Of a DNA stretch of 64,000 nt, positions 29,493 through 38,713 are shown piece after piece. The stretch's first letter is position 1. Each line of letters opens with the position of its first letter. The stretch comes from Trichomonas vaginalis G3. Lineage: Eukaryota > Parabasalia > Trichomonadida > Trichomonadidae. Position numbers and translations under genes: made by a program. The notes under the pieces were generated by a model that saw only the letters and a program-made list of their open reading frames with translations, was not told where the DNA came from and did not search any database. The stretch spans positions 9,619,962 to 9,683,961 of the forward strand of contig NC_067208.1 in assembly GCF_026262505.1 (NCBI RefSeq), read 5' to 3'.

Positions 29493-31645
29493 TTACTTCA
29501 TGCAATGTTTTATTTCTGTGCCGTCTTCAAGTATACCCCAATACTTACGCTTGGAGAGGACATGAACTTCGGTGAAAATTTTGTCCAATTTGAATTGACC
29601 CATCTTTTCACCGACCATACCCATTTCAATGAGTTTGTTATACCCTTCTTCGTTCGTCATGAGCGCGTCAATGTTCTCATAGTATACCTTCACTTTGGAT
29701 TTAACCTCTGAGAAAAATTTGTTGTAGTTGTCAAGGACTGCCTTTGCGAACTGAGGATAGGACCAATGTTCGACAATAGGTTTTACTGTGGTTACTAAGC
29801 CACCTTGACCTTGAGTAAATTCGTATTTCAAAACAAAAGGGGAGAACCTTTCAACAAAGTTGTCGACCTTCTCATAGTGTTTACTCTTCATCGCTTGAGG
29901 TTTCTTAATGGAATATCCCCATGTCGAATTCATAAGCAATTTGAGTGTCATTGCAAGTTTGGGGTTTGAAGCTTTCCTAATATCATACAGTTGTTGTATG
30001 ACTTTTCCAACTGTATAGTTCCTTCCCGGGAACTCACCATCTTCGTTTGGAATTCCAGTCGGGATATATTGGACAAACCTCATGTACGCAGCGTTAAGGT
30101 CGACATAGTATATCTTTTCGTATGAGTCGAACTTGTCGCAACCAATTGGTCCAGTTTGTGGAAATTCAAGTGAGTCTCTTATCTTCTGAGAAACTTCTCC
30201 TGTTATCTCATAAACATCGTCGAAGCAACCTGTTTCATATAAAACCTTCTGACCTAACTCTGATGCTCTCCAATACAATTTGACGTCAATTGGATGTCTC
30301 AATGGAAGTTTGTTTATAGCATCTTGAAGTTCTTGCAACCTCATTGGAAGTTCTTCTGGTTCAGGTTGGTATCCGAACAATCCAACTCCTTGTGGAATTG
30401 TGTACTTCTTTTGTACTAGAACTTTGTCTGGAACAACTTTTGGTCTTGCTAACAGTGAAAAGTTTGTTTCGTCTTTTGGTACAAAAGTTTCTGTCAGCTT
30501 GTCATCTGGAATTGGTTCCAACAAACCTTTCTCGAAAAGAATGTTTACAGCTCTGACAATGTTGCACTTGCCTTTTCCGAACAATGGGTTTGTAAGACTT
30601 TCGTTCAACATGAAGTGGTTGTGGACAATTGCAATCTTCAACCATGGTAAATTGAACTCAACAACATAGTCGTCATGTGAAGAACCTTTAGCTGTAGGTA
30701 TGTTGACTCGGATATTGACATTTGCCAACGGTGCAATTTTTGCCAATTGACCTCTGAGAATGTACCTTGTCTTCACACATGACTCAAGATACTTCATCTT
30801 CTCATCTGTAACAAGACCAGAGTTCCTGAGACATGTAAGAATACAAGGTTCATTGACAATTGTTTCAATTGAATTGTAAATTCCATACCTTGTCAAGTCA
30901 ATGTCAGACTTATTTATGAAGGGGAAGTATCCAGCATGTTGTCTGACTGCTTGAGGGTTAGGTTGGTACCATTCGAACTTGACACTTGCAATTCCTTCAA
31001 TTGCATTCAAAATGTCTGAGTCGGAGTCAACATTTGTTCTCTCTTTGTAGTCTTGAAAGCGTCAAGAAGCATTGCAGCTGTTGTGACATTGCCATATGCA
31101 TAGTAAATGTGACCATCCAAATCTGTTATGGTCAATCTGAGATTGTATCCTTTCTTATTTCCGTCTTGAATTGCAGCAAGTACACCCATGAAGCCTTCTT
31201 TGTTCTTTCCTTCGTCAAAGTTTACTGTAAAGGTTCGACCAGATGTAATTTGACTTCTAACTTCACGATACTTTTCATATGCATATCTTGTTCTTTCCAT
31301 GGGAGCATGTGCGTCTTCACCTTTTCCTTTTTTCCTTCTCAAAGGATGCAATTGTTCGTCATGTTTCCAGTAGAATCTGGCAAAGCCGTCGTGTCCTTCA
31401 ACTTGAGGTTCACTAACATCGAAAGGCATGTCCATAAGACGTTCTTCTTCTAACCTCTCTAGTCTGTTTGGATAATTTGCACGTGCTGTTTCTAAGTCCA
31501 TTTCGTAGCGAAGACCAGACAATTTGTCATAGACTTTTATGGGTCTTCCCTTCCTATATTTAAAATTCTTCGAAACTCTCCAACCATATCTTTGCAACTC
31601 TGCTTTTATTCTAGCAGATTTTCTATCCATTCTATATGGGGGCAT
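29493..31645 (-). pseudogene. Protein-primed DNA polymerase B, degraded copy
   Basis: Counterpart of the 717-aa polymerase at 56015-58168, very similar throughout and with the same palm motifs. Broken in this copy. It starts MPPYRMDRKSARIKAELQRY at the ATG 31645 with a T-rich leader. Confidence 0.85.
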
Positions 31646-31678
31646 TTTTTATAAAAAATAAAAAATATTTTTTTTTCT

Positions 31679-32263
31679 TTACTTTACATAACCACCTGCT
31701 GCCATAAGTCTTTGACGCCAACCCATACCAGCTAATGAAGGTTGACTTGGTTTAGTTTGGAAACTAAACTTTGGTTTTGGTTTATCTTCAGTTTTTGGTT
31801 TCTCTTCTTCTATCTGTTTTTCGTCACTTTTCGGTTCCTCTGACTTTACTTCACTTGCAGGAACAGTTGTGTCGTCAACATCTTCATAAATATCATATGC
31901 CATTTGTTTTTGTTTTCCTTTCAACTTTTTGTGTTTGTTGTAAAGTTTAGAATATTTCGACTCTAAGTCAATGAGATGTTCTATAATGAACTGTTGGTCA
32001 GTGAAGTAAACTTTTCCATCTGTTGTCTCGAAAGCTCCTTCAGACTTCAATATTTTATTTGTGAGAGTCTGTTTCTTTTTTGAGATACTAGCCGTTCCAT
32101 TTCTATGAAAAGTGACTTTATAGTTAGGGTTTGTATTTCCAGACCTGGCACTTTCTATTATTGAATTTTTCTCTTCATCTGTAAGTTCTTTGACAGGTTT
32201 TGACAATGGTTCTGAACTTTTTGTTTGTGGTGTCAAATCTACCGTTTCAACTTCTTCGGTCAT
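31679..32263 (-). CDS. Lys/Glu-rich protein with conserved C-terminal GMGWRQRLMAAGGYVK
   Basis: 194 aa, looks whole. Residues ~25-125 are charged and helical (ELTDEEKNSIIESA, LIDLESKYSKLYNKHKKLKG), 130-175 form a disordered Pro/Lys/Glu linker, and the last 20 residues are strongly conserved with Polinton-2 (58202-58792). This pattern resembles a scaffold or core protein with a docking tail, which is inference. Leader ACTGAGATGAAATGACC has a two-codon upstream frame (ATG AAA TGA) overlapping the ATG. Confidence 0.55.
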   Translation of the reverse strand: MTEEVETVDLTPQTKSSEPLSKPVKELTDEEKNSIIESARSGNTNPNYKVTFHRNGTASISKKKQTLTNKILKSEGAFETTDGKVYFTDQQFIIEHLIDLESKYSKLYNKHKKLKGKQKQMAYDIYEDVDDTTVPASEVKSEEPKSDEKQIEEEKPKTEDKPKPKFSFQTKPSQPSLAGMGWRQRLMAAGGYVK

Positions 32264-32282
32264 TTCATCTCAGTAAAAAATT

Positions 32283-32438
32283 TTAGTTTGTTTTGTTTTC
32301 AACTGGTTGTTTAGGTTTTTTAAGTCGGTCTAAAACTTCTTGAGGTATAGGAAGAACTTGACAAACACGTGGTTGTGTAACTGCTGGAAGCCGACAAATC
32401 CATCTTGAGCCCATTTGTCTCAATGCTGTATTGTTCAT
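32283..32438 (-). CDS. Conserved 51-aa protein
   Basis: MNNTALRQMGSRWICRLPAV, then a Pro/Val stretch and KKPKQPVENK tail. Conserved in Polinton-2 at 58807-58962 with only a few substitutions and the same length, which supports it as real despite its size. It shares the ACTGAGATGAAATGA leader with the gene before it. Two Cys (WIC, RVC). Role unknown. Confidence 0.6.
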   Translation of the reverse strand: MNNTALRQMGSRWICRLPAVTQPRVCQVLPIPQEVLDRLKKPKQPVENKTN

Positions 32439-32457
32439 TTCATCTCAGTAAAAAAAT

Positions 32458-32858
32458 TTACATTCCCCACGTTTGAGGCGGTTGCGGTTGGTTGTTGTTT
32501 ACCACTGTTGTGCATGGTTATATCCTCTGTTAAAGAATCTTTCACCTTGGTCCATGTAGTGCCCTGCTTGGTTATAGTAGTCATTTGCTTTGTTATAGTA
32601 GTTTCCTGCTTGTCTTCCTACATTGTCCATCCATCCTTGAACTTTTCCTCTTGTTTCAGGATTTGGAATAAGATTTGCTGCATCTCGTGCTACCTCCCAA
32701 CCTTTCTGTACGGTTTGTATAATAGGTTGTGCTTTCTCTTTCAGTATACCTAATGTACTCAAAATCTTCCTTCCAATTCCAAATGCACCTCTGGCTATTG
32801 TTCCCACTGCGGGCAAAAATCTGGATGCGACTCCTGCTAATGCGCCAAATAAACCCAT
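32458..32858 (-). pseudogene. pVI-like amphipathic virion protein, degraded copy
   Basis: Counterpart of the 133-aa protein at 58982-59383; N-terminus MGLFGALAGVASRFLPAVGT is identical. Degraded. Its ATG is 17 bp from the divergent integrase ATG; see the palindrome at 32854-32872. Confidence 0.55.
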
Positions 32859-32872
32859 TTCTTATGGGTTAA
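32854..32872. promoter_or_regulatory. Hairpin spanning the integrase / pVI-like divergent starts
   Basis: AACCCAT-TTCTT-ATGGGTT lies between the two divergent ATGs (start of the - gene inside the left arm, + ATG at 32876). The same arrangement occurs at 59377-59397 in Polinton-2. It is an extremely compact two-way promoter. Confidence 0.6.
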
Positions 32873-32875
32873 AAA

Positions 32876-33838
32876 ATGACGAATCCAAACAAGGACCCCT
32901 ATGTTTCTAAGGCAACAAAGAAAGCACTCATGATAAAAATCTTTAGTTCAACACCAAATGCTTGGTTTATGGATATCTTGGAAAACATTCCGAGAGTTAG
33001 AACAGATGGACCTCCATACTGGTTAATATTTGTTGGTCAAAACACAAGATACTGTGAAGCCATACCATTATGGTCCAAAAATATTTTAGATGTGAAAACT
33101 GCTTTGACAATATTCGTTGACAAATACCATCCAACAAAACTGACATCTGACTGTGAAAGTTCTTTCAAATCAGACGATATTAAAAACTATCTGCGTTCAA
33201 AAAAATGTAAACCAATATTTCATTGTCGACCAAAACCATTCTGCTCTTGGTGTCATTGACGGTTGTATAAAATGTTAAGAGACTTAAAACCAACCACAAG
33301 GTGGTGAAGCAAATGAAATGTCATATGACGACAAATATAGACACTTCTCCATGGCAAAGATGAGACAAGTTTTAAATATTTACAATAACCGTAAACAAAA
33401 AGGTTTGGGAAACCACTCCCCCGAAGAAATGAAAAACAACCTGACTTAGAGAAAGACTATATATTTAATAATTTAGTCAAAAGAGACAAACAAGAAAGAA
33501 TGCCGGGCTTCAAACTTCAGAAAGGTGACAAAGTAAAAATAGAAATACCTAAAGCGCGACCCATATGAAAATACTATTGACTATGACAACAATGGGAACC
33601 CGACAGGTACTCACATTCGTGTTCGTAAAAATAGAAGAAAGTATACAAGAGAATATTATGAAGTTTTAGGCAAACATGGCAAAATGTACAGACTGCAAGC
33701 AGAAGATAAAACTACTATTGTCAGACCTCGTTTCAAACTTGTCAAAGTTCAAGGTGGTATACTTTCAAAGACAGTTCCTAACAAATATAAGACAATAACT
33801 CCTGACGAATATGCTAAAGAAGTTGAAAATGACGACTA
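32876..33838 (+). pseudogene. Retroviral-type (Polinton c-type) integrase, degraded copy
   Basis: Counterpart of the 319-aa integrase at 59400-60359; same core words (WFMDILENIPR, KLTSD.ESSFKSDDIKNYL) and the same C-terminal SH3/chromo-like region. Broken in several places. Confidence 0.8.
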
Positions 33839-35431
33839 AGCAATTCTATACCATGCGTAAACTGTCATGTAAGGTGGCATGTATTCTTTACTTTGTCCCG
33901 TTGTTTGCGTATATCCCGAAACGCGATGTGTATGGTTTCCATCTCCCTGAGTGTCACTCCAGTAACAATTTATAGCAAACTGAACGTCGTCTTTAACATC
34001 ATATCCTTTACCTTTTTTCAAGGCGTGCCAATCCCAAAATTTATGCTTATGCCAACCTGCTTGAGATGTACTTAAATCTATGTAGTGACTGTGTGCAGGT
34101 AAATTTTCACCTGAAATCGTTTTACTTCCACCTGTTTCCTTTGAAGAGTTTGCACAATACAAAAACCTGTCGACTATTTGTTCCCATGCACCAACACCAA
34201 ACATTACTTGAGGACTTCTTGCTTCCATAGATGTATAAATAGAACCTACTGGGTTCATTAAATCAAACATATGAGATATTATAGGATTCTCTCTTTTGAA
34301 CTTAAAATATAGTGCAGCCATTTCAGGTTTCTTCTGGTTTGTGTCAGAATATTTTTTATAATATAATCTTATGTTTTCAGGGTAGGTAAAATCTTGACTA
34401 TAATATTTATTTCTGTCATCTTCATAATAGTATACTATTCTCGTTTTTTCTATTGCATTATATCTTTTATATCTATAATATTCTAAATATAATGTTTGCT
34501 TTTTTGGGTCTACACGTGCGTCAACACCATAGTCATAATAATATGGTGCTGGAGCTGGGTTAGGTAATGTCATATCTGCCATTTCATAAACTCTTAAATA
34601 TTTCTTTTGTTCGTCTCCATATAAGTTTAAGTAGCAGTTGTTGTCTAATGGAACTTTAACTTGTGTACCATCATTCTTTATATAGCTTACATACATTTCA
34701 TTGTTATTTTTCGGAATGAGTTTATACCGTATACCATTTCTTAAGGAGTGTACAAACTCACATCTAAAATATTTATTTTCTTCATTGACAGAAAAGTCAC
34801 CAACAATAGTTTCAATATTTTTTGTTCCAACTAAACTTTGGTATATTTCATTGACATATGTTTTATCTGCTTTCTTTTCAAGGCTAACGTTTAAGTCTGT
34901 TATTCAGAAGATGTATGTGTATGTCCAACGGCACTTTTACTGTTTAAGGTTTCTTGTAAGTTTGTAATATCAGATATAGAATGTGTATGAGTCTTTTTAG
35001 AATATTCGTTTTCAGCTCTTGTCACTTCACTTGACATTTTATTGTCAACATATGTTTTGTCTGCTAGTTCAGGATGAGTATGTTCTTTCGTTGCATATGT
35101 TGCATCTGCTCTGTCATGTTCTTCTTGAACTTTTTCAATGACATACTCTTTTGTCAGCTTTGTTGTCAACATCTGCTTTCAAAAGAAGTTCTTTTATAGG
35201 TTTCTCGTTTAAAGTTCCTTTTGTTGGATTTATACAAACAGTATGGTTCTTACTGTCTTGAAACAGAAACTCGTCTGTCAATGGGTTTATCGTCAGTTTT
35301 AAGTTTCCTTCTTTCAATGACTCAGATATCTTAGAATAGTTTGAAAAGTTTGTTGTGTTCTTATTTAGAGCTTGCATAATGAGTTGTCGGTTGTGTTGTA
35401 TTTCTCTCATAGACGCTGTTTCTTTCGACAT
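33836..35431 (-). pseudogene. Phage-like tail-fibre protein, degraded mosaic copy
   Basis: The N-terminal part (MSKETASMREIQHNRQLI..., HTH-spaced repeats) and C-terminal tip (PVGSIYTS, VDRFLYCANSSKETGGSKTI, LPAHSHYIDLSTSQAGWHKH, MPPYMTVYAWYR) match the 436-aa protein at 60356-61666. The central region (about 34250-34900, Tyr-rich: APYYYDYGVDARVDPKKQ) is unrelated to the centre of that protein. Degraded. Head-to-head with 35450 over 18 bp. Confidence 0.75.
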
Positions 35432-35449
35432 TTTTATTCTAGATAAAAT

Positions 35450-36297
35450 ATGCTTTCAATAGAAAAAGAAAATTCAAGAGTTGCTACAACTAAACCATTA
35501 GATGAACTTTTTACTAATGTCGGTCAAAAGTTTGAGACAGAGACCGTAAAGCATGAAGGCTATCGTTTTGACTACCCATTAAGATGGTTAAGAGACCCAT
35601 CTGTCACAAAAGCTATTGGCTTTCGTAGAATGAAGTTTGTGTCTGTAGAAGATAAAAGTTTTCCATTTATTGTAAGGTTTCATATAGATTATATATCTGA
35701 AGGGAAACGAAAAATGTGGGAAGAAATTGAGCTAATACAAGTTGACCTTTCATCTTCTCTACAGACTGCGTTAAAAAATATAGAAGATAAAATAAATTCA
35801 TGTTATGCAAAATATGCTGATGAATATGCAAATACCGAGAGCACACTTTATGTGAGAATTGTATATGACAAACAAAATTCACAAGTGTCATTTCAAATCT
35901 ACGAAGACAATCCAAAGAAAGACGAACAAATATATACAGAATTCACTGCAATGTCATGGTATTATTTGCAAAGAATGTTAAATCAGAAAGTCGAACTTCC
36001 TTTAGCAAATATTTACAGTCGATATGCAAGAGATGAACCATATTTATTTAAAGATGTTTTCGACCCAGCTGCTATTATTGTTCATGCTTCATTTTCTGGC
36101 GCCCAAAACTCTTTCTTATGCTTGGCAAATGACTTTTACGAAAAACCTACAAAGTTATACGAACCACCAGTGGAAGTATTTCAGACTTTCAAGTATGGTT
36201 TACTACAGATGGAAGAAAAAGAATAATTCCATTATACCATGCGTTTTACTTAGAACTTAGTTTCATATACAACTACTATCGAACGGTAAAAATATAA
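35450..36297 (+). pseudogene. Variable partner gene (MLSIEKE family), degraded copy
   Basis: The N-terminal ~65 residues (MLSIEKENSRVATTKPLDEL, FDYPLRWLRDPSVTKAIGFR) and C-terminal ~60 (NVFDP-type, VHASFSGAQNSFLCLANDFY) are conserved with 61685-62530; the middle differs. A related whole gene lies at 55098-55958. The head-to-head pairing with the fibre gene suggests co-expression. Function unknown. Degraded. Confidence 0.6.
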
Positions 36298-36301
36298 TTT
36301 T

Positions 36302-36544
36302 TTAATACGGTTGAGGTGTTGGATTTGGTTGCCAACTAGACTGTGGTGCAGGTTCAGGCTGTTGTATAACAGGAGCTTGTTCTTCTGGTTCAGGGTCTTT
36401 AGGTATAATACCAACGAACTGACCTACTCTTTTACCAATATTTTTGACTCCGTTCCATACTCCTCTTCCTACGGTTTTTATTCCATTCCATATACCTCTT
36501 CCAACTCTTCTGAAGAAGTTTCCAATACTACTGAAGAAACCCAT
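36302..36544 (-). CDS. Small amphipathic Gly/Arg-rich virion-type protein
   Basis: 80 aa, looks whole. MGFFSSIGNFFRRVGRGIWN followed by repeated GxW-NG(I/V)K units forms a strong cationic amphipathic helix over residues 1-45. The rest is a Pro/Gln/Glu-rich tail. It resembles the small hydrophobic/basic (pVI- or pX-like) virion proteins of adenovirus-related elements, which act on membranes or on packaged DNA; similarity is by pattern only. Nearly identical at 62534-62776. Confidence 0.55.
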   Translation of the reverse strand: MGFFSSIGNFFRRVGRGIWNGIKTVGRGVWNGVKNIGKRVGQFVGIIPKDPEPEEQAPVIQQPEPAPQSSWQPNPTPQPY

Positions 36545-36562
36545 TTTACTATATGTAAAAAT

Positions 36563-36925
36563 CTAATGTCCGCCTAGTCTCTTACGTTTCCTGTTGAGTT
36601 CCATAGCATTCTTTAACTGGAGCTCATACATTCTGTTTCTCCTCTGGTAGAAAACATATTCTGGGTCAACTCCTGTGTTCGCGTCATCTGCATAAAGTTG
36701 TTTATATCCCACTTCAGGGTTTGTATAAAACTCTTTCCATCTCATATTTGCATACCATGGTGGCAAACCTAACGCAGCGTCATTTGACATGGCAGTTTGC
36801 ATTTGTACATCTGTTGGCACTTGACCATAGTTTGCCATTGCAGTTTGTATTCTAACTTCATTTGGAATATTCTCTGGGTTTGGTTGTCCAGGTTGCTGTG
36901 CATTCGCTAAGTTCTGTGCGTCCAT
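36563..36925 (-). CDS. Basic-tail virion-type protein (MDAQNLANAQQP)
   Basis: 120 aa, looks whole. The N-terminus is Gln/Asn/Pro-rich with a repeated MQTAM / IQTAMA motif, the centre is Trp/Tyr-rich (LPPWYANMRWKEFYTNPEVG), and the C-terminus is basic (NRKRKRLGGH). It lies between the amphipathic protein and a tiny membrane protein. Likely minor structural or DNA-binding. The counterpart at 62795-63155 is degraded. Confidence 0.5.
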   Translation of the reverse strand: MDAQNLANAQQPGQPNPENIPNEVRIQTAMANYGQVPTDVQMQTAMSNDAALGLPPWYANMRWKEFYTNPEVGYKQLYADDANTGVDPEYVFYQRRNRMYELQLKNAMELNRKRKRLGGH

Positions 36926-36948
36926 TTAATATTAGATAAAAATATCTC

Positions 36949-37080
36949 TTACGAGTACATATACTGAACATTTGCAGGCATTGGTTCATCTTCATATTCT
37001 CTGTACTTTTCTGCCACGTCAAATAAATAAATGACACAATGGAAAAAACCTAAAACAAGTAGTCCTATTTCAAACCACAT
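36949..37080 (-). CDS. 43-aa single-pass membrane protein
   Basis: MWFEIGLLVLGFFHCVIYLF is one hydrophobic helix at the very N-terminus, followed by an acidic tail (EKYREYEDEPMP) ending MYS. Its ATG overlaps the last codons of the methyltransferase gene by 16 bp. The same frame is recognisable in Polinton-2 (63179-63309). It could be a small membrane-active protein. Confidence 0.45.
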   Translation of the reverse strand: MWFEIGLLVLGFFHCVIYLFDVAEKYREYEDEPMPANVQYMYS

Positions 37081-37883
37081 TTACTTACTAATAAAATTTC
37101 TTTGTTATGACACTTTCTCCAGTTTATAGGACCTCTCTCATATTCTATCTTGTCATATATAAACTCATAGTCATGTATGTCCTCTAACCATCTCATAACG
37201 GTTTCCAAACCACTTTTATCGGATGTAAAGTAAAAGCATGGATGGTTATGTAAAACGTCTAAAGTTTCTAAAGAGTCTCTCAAAGTCCAGTCTACTTGGT
37301 ATTGAAAATCCCATGTGTTATAGAACGGCGGGTCCACTATAAAGAAAACATTTTCCTTGTCTTTATATTTTTCATACAAATCTGTCCAATGACATCTCAC
37401 AAACTCTATACCCTCAATATATTTTTCTATGTCCTCTTTGAAAACATTTGTATAGTTAAGATATAAAACTTTTGACATAAGTGTTTCAATGTCATGAACT
37501 CTTATAGAACCACTATATAATAGTCTAGCAGATATACTATCCCAGTCAATATATTCTGCTTTTTTCAAAACCTCTCTCACAATATTTTTCTTATCTAATG
37601 GTATACGTTCCATCTTACCTATAGGTATCTTTTCTTTTAACTCACTCAATATTTTGTTTGTGTCTGGAATATGTTTGAGACGGTCCATATAGTTGTCGAA
37701 GTCATTGCATATAATCTTTGAGTCTGGGAATATTGTATGGCACAAATGGGATATATAGAAACTTCCACCGAACAAATCTACAAATGTTAGACCATTCGGT
37801 AGTTTCTTAAGTTCTCTCAATAGAATATCTTTACATCTACTCTTATTTCCAAAGAACGGTAACGGTGGTTTTGTAAAATTCAT
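37065..37883 (-). CDS. Dam-like N6-adenine DNA methyltransferase
   Basis: 272 aa, looks whole. Motif X PFFGNK (9-14), motif I VDLFGGS (35-41) for S-adenosylmethionine, motif IV VDPPFYNT (183-190), the DPPY-type catalytic site: order and spacing of D12-class adenine methyltransferases (Dam/DpnM). Methylated adenine is abundant in T. vaginalis and Polinton-borne methyltransferases have been discussed there (from memory). It could mark element DNA or alter host chromatin. Counterpart at 63294 onward in Polinton-2, plus a 3' fragment at 40127-40300. Confidence 0.85.
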   Translation of the reverse strand: MNFTKPPLPFFGNKSRCKDILLRELKKLPNGLTFVDLFGGSFYISHLCHTIFPDSKIICNDFDNYMDRLKHIPDTNKILSELKEKIPIGKMERIPLDKKNIVREVLKKAEYIDWDSISARLLYSGSIRVHDIETLMSKVLYLNYTNVFKEDIEKYIEGIEFVRCHWTDLYEKYKDKENVFFIVDPPFYNTWDFQYQVDWTLRDSLETLDVLHNHPCFYFTSDKSGLETVMRWLEDIHDYEFIYDKIEYERGPINWRKCHNKEILLVSKCGLK

Positions 37884-38089
37884 TTATATATAATAATAAA
37901 AATGTTTTTACCCGAAAAGTGGCAGAAAAGTGACAAACATGAAAACATATATAATTTGTGAAAAGTGAAACATTATATAATGTTTTCGACCCAGAAGAAG
38001 GCTTCTTCCCAGAAGCAATGGAGGAAGAAGAAGAGTCCTCCGAATTCACACCAGAAGACTAACAATTTTCCGAATAAAAACTTCATTTA
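37884..38089. other. Right subterminal region of Polinton-1
   Basis: No clear gene. A short + frame at about 37965-38059 encodes an acidic tail (VFDPEEGFFPEAMEEEEESS...TPED) without a plausible start. In texture it recalls the acidic C-terminus of the left-arm gene, and the N-terminal words NVFDP recall the MLSIEKE family. Probably a remnant. Confidence 0.4.
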
Positions 38090-38140
38090 TACTAAACACC
38101 TTCGGGGCTAGAGGGCACGAAGTGCCTGGAAGCCCCACTA

Positions 38141-38169
<29 letters not shown>
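38090..38169. repeat. Polinton-1 right terminal inverted repeat with hairpin
   Basis: Reading inward from the end: 27 A (T-run 38143-38169), GGTAGTGGGGCTTCCAGG, then CACTTCGTGCC and CTCTAGCCCCGAAGGTG. Outer stem GGGGCT/AGCCCC, inner stem GGCAC-TTC-GTGCC. It is closer to the left end of Polinton-2 than to its own left end. Confidence 0.85.
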
Positions 38170-38174
<5 letters not shown>

Positions 38175-38638
38175 GAGCTTCTCAAATATAAGTTGGCCTA
38201 TTCAAATAATAAAATTAAATAATATTTAAAATAATAAATAAAAGTGATTGAGGTCATAACAAAACGGCTCTTTCAGCCATTAATTCTTAAAAATAAAAAG
38301 GGTAAAAACTAAATAAAATGGGTAAAATTCAATAGTGTCTGTGCTATCGTTCAATTTGAAGGTGTCTTTTGAAACCGCAAGACACATTGAATTTTTGAAT
38401 AGTGTATTATGGTTTGACAGACACCAATGAAAAAAAATAAAATGATATTTATTTTAAATATATAAGATCCTTATATAAAATATAAATATTTTATCGTTTT
38501 ATTTTCTTGTTTTAGAAATGTTTTTTATTGAAAAATCAATCAAACTAACTCCAAAATAAAATTTTTGATTTAAAGACACTATGATGACACCAGGCAAATC
38601 TTCCAAGACACCCATCGTCGGGAATCTAACAACCCTAC
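38175..38638. other. Right arm of the outer transposon, no gene
   Basis: AT-rich with several AAGACAC/GTGTCTT words (about 38360, 38383, 38573, 38614) and the right TIR TAACAACCCTAC. No coding capacity. Confidence 0.6.
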
Positions 38639-38713
38639 CTTTTTCCATCACAATAAAGAATTTATAATTTAGAATTTTTTTTTGTCACATTTTTTAGCAA
38701 TTCTTATCAATAT

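Larger units (their letters stand above)
12881..38174. mobile_element. Polinton-1 (Maverick/Polinton), broken fossil copy
   Basis: The element spans 12886-38169 (about 25.3 kb) and is flanked by AAATT (12881-12885, 38170-38174). The ends are homopolymer A/T runs followed by a ~50-bp inverted repeat with an internal hairpin. Diagnostic Polinton parts are all present: protein-primed PolB, retroviral-type integrase, packaging ATPase, major and minor capsid proteins, plus helicase and methyltransferase. It is broken, with roughly fifteen lesions by eye, concentrated in the capsid-side left half and in the integrase, fibre and polymerase regions. Several genes still look whole. High similarity to Polinton-2 over shared genes indicates a recent insertion. 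Confidence 0.9.
12225..38644. mobile_element. Outer DNA transposon (nonautonomous) with nested Polinton
   Basis: Ends GTAGGGTTGTTA (12231) and TAACAACCCTAC (to 38638) form a 12-bp perfect terminal inverted repeat, flanked by CTTTTT on both sides (12225-12230, 38639-38644). The uninterrupted paralogous locus near 1018-1035 supports the boundaries. Without the Polinton, only about 1.1 kb belongs to this element (12231-12880 and 38175-38638) and no transposase is visible. Subterminal AAGACACC words recur: a palindrome AAGACACCATGGTGTCTT near 12268, and several copies at 38360-38620 in both orientations. These are plausible transposase-binding sites. Superfamily unassigned. Confidence 0.75.
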
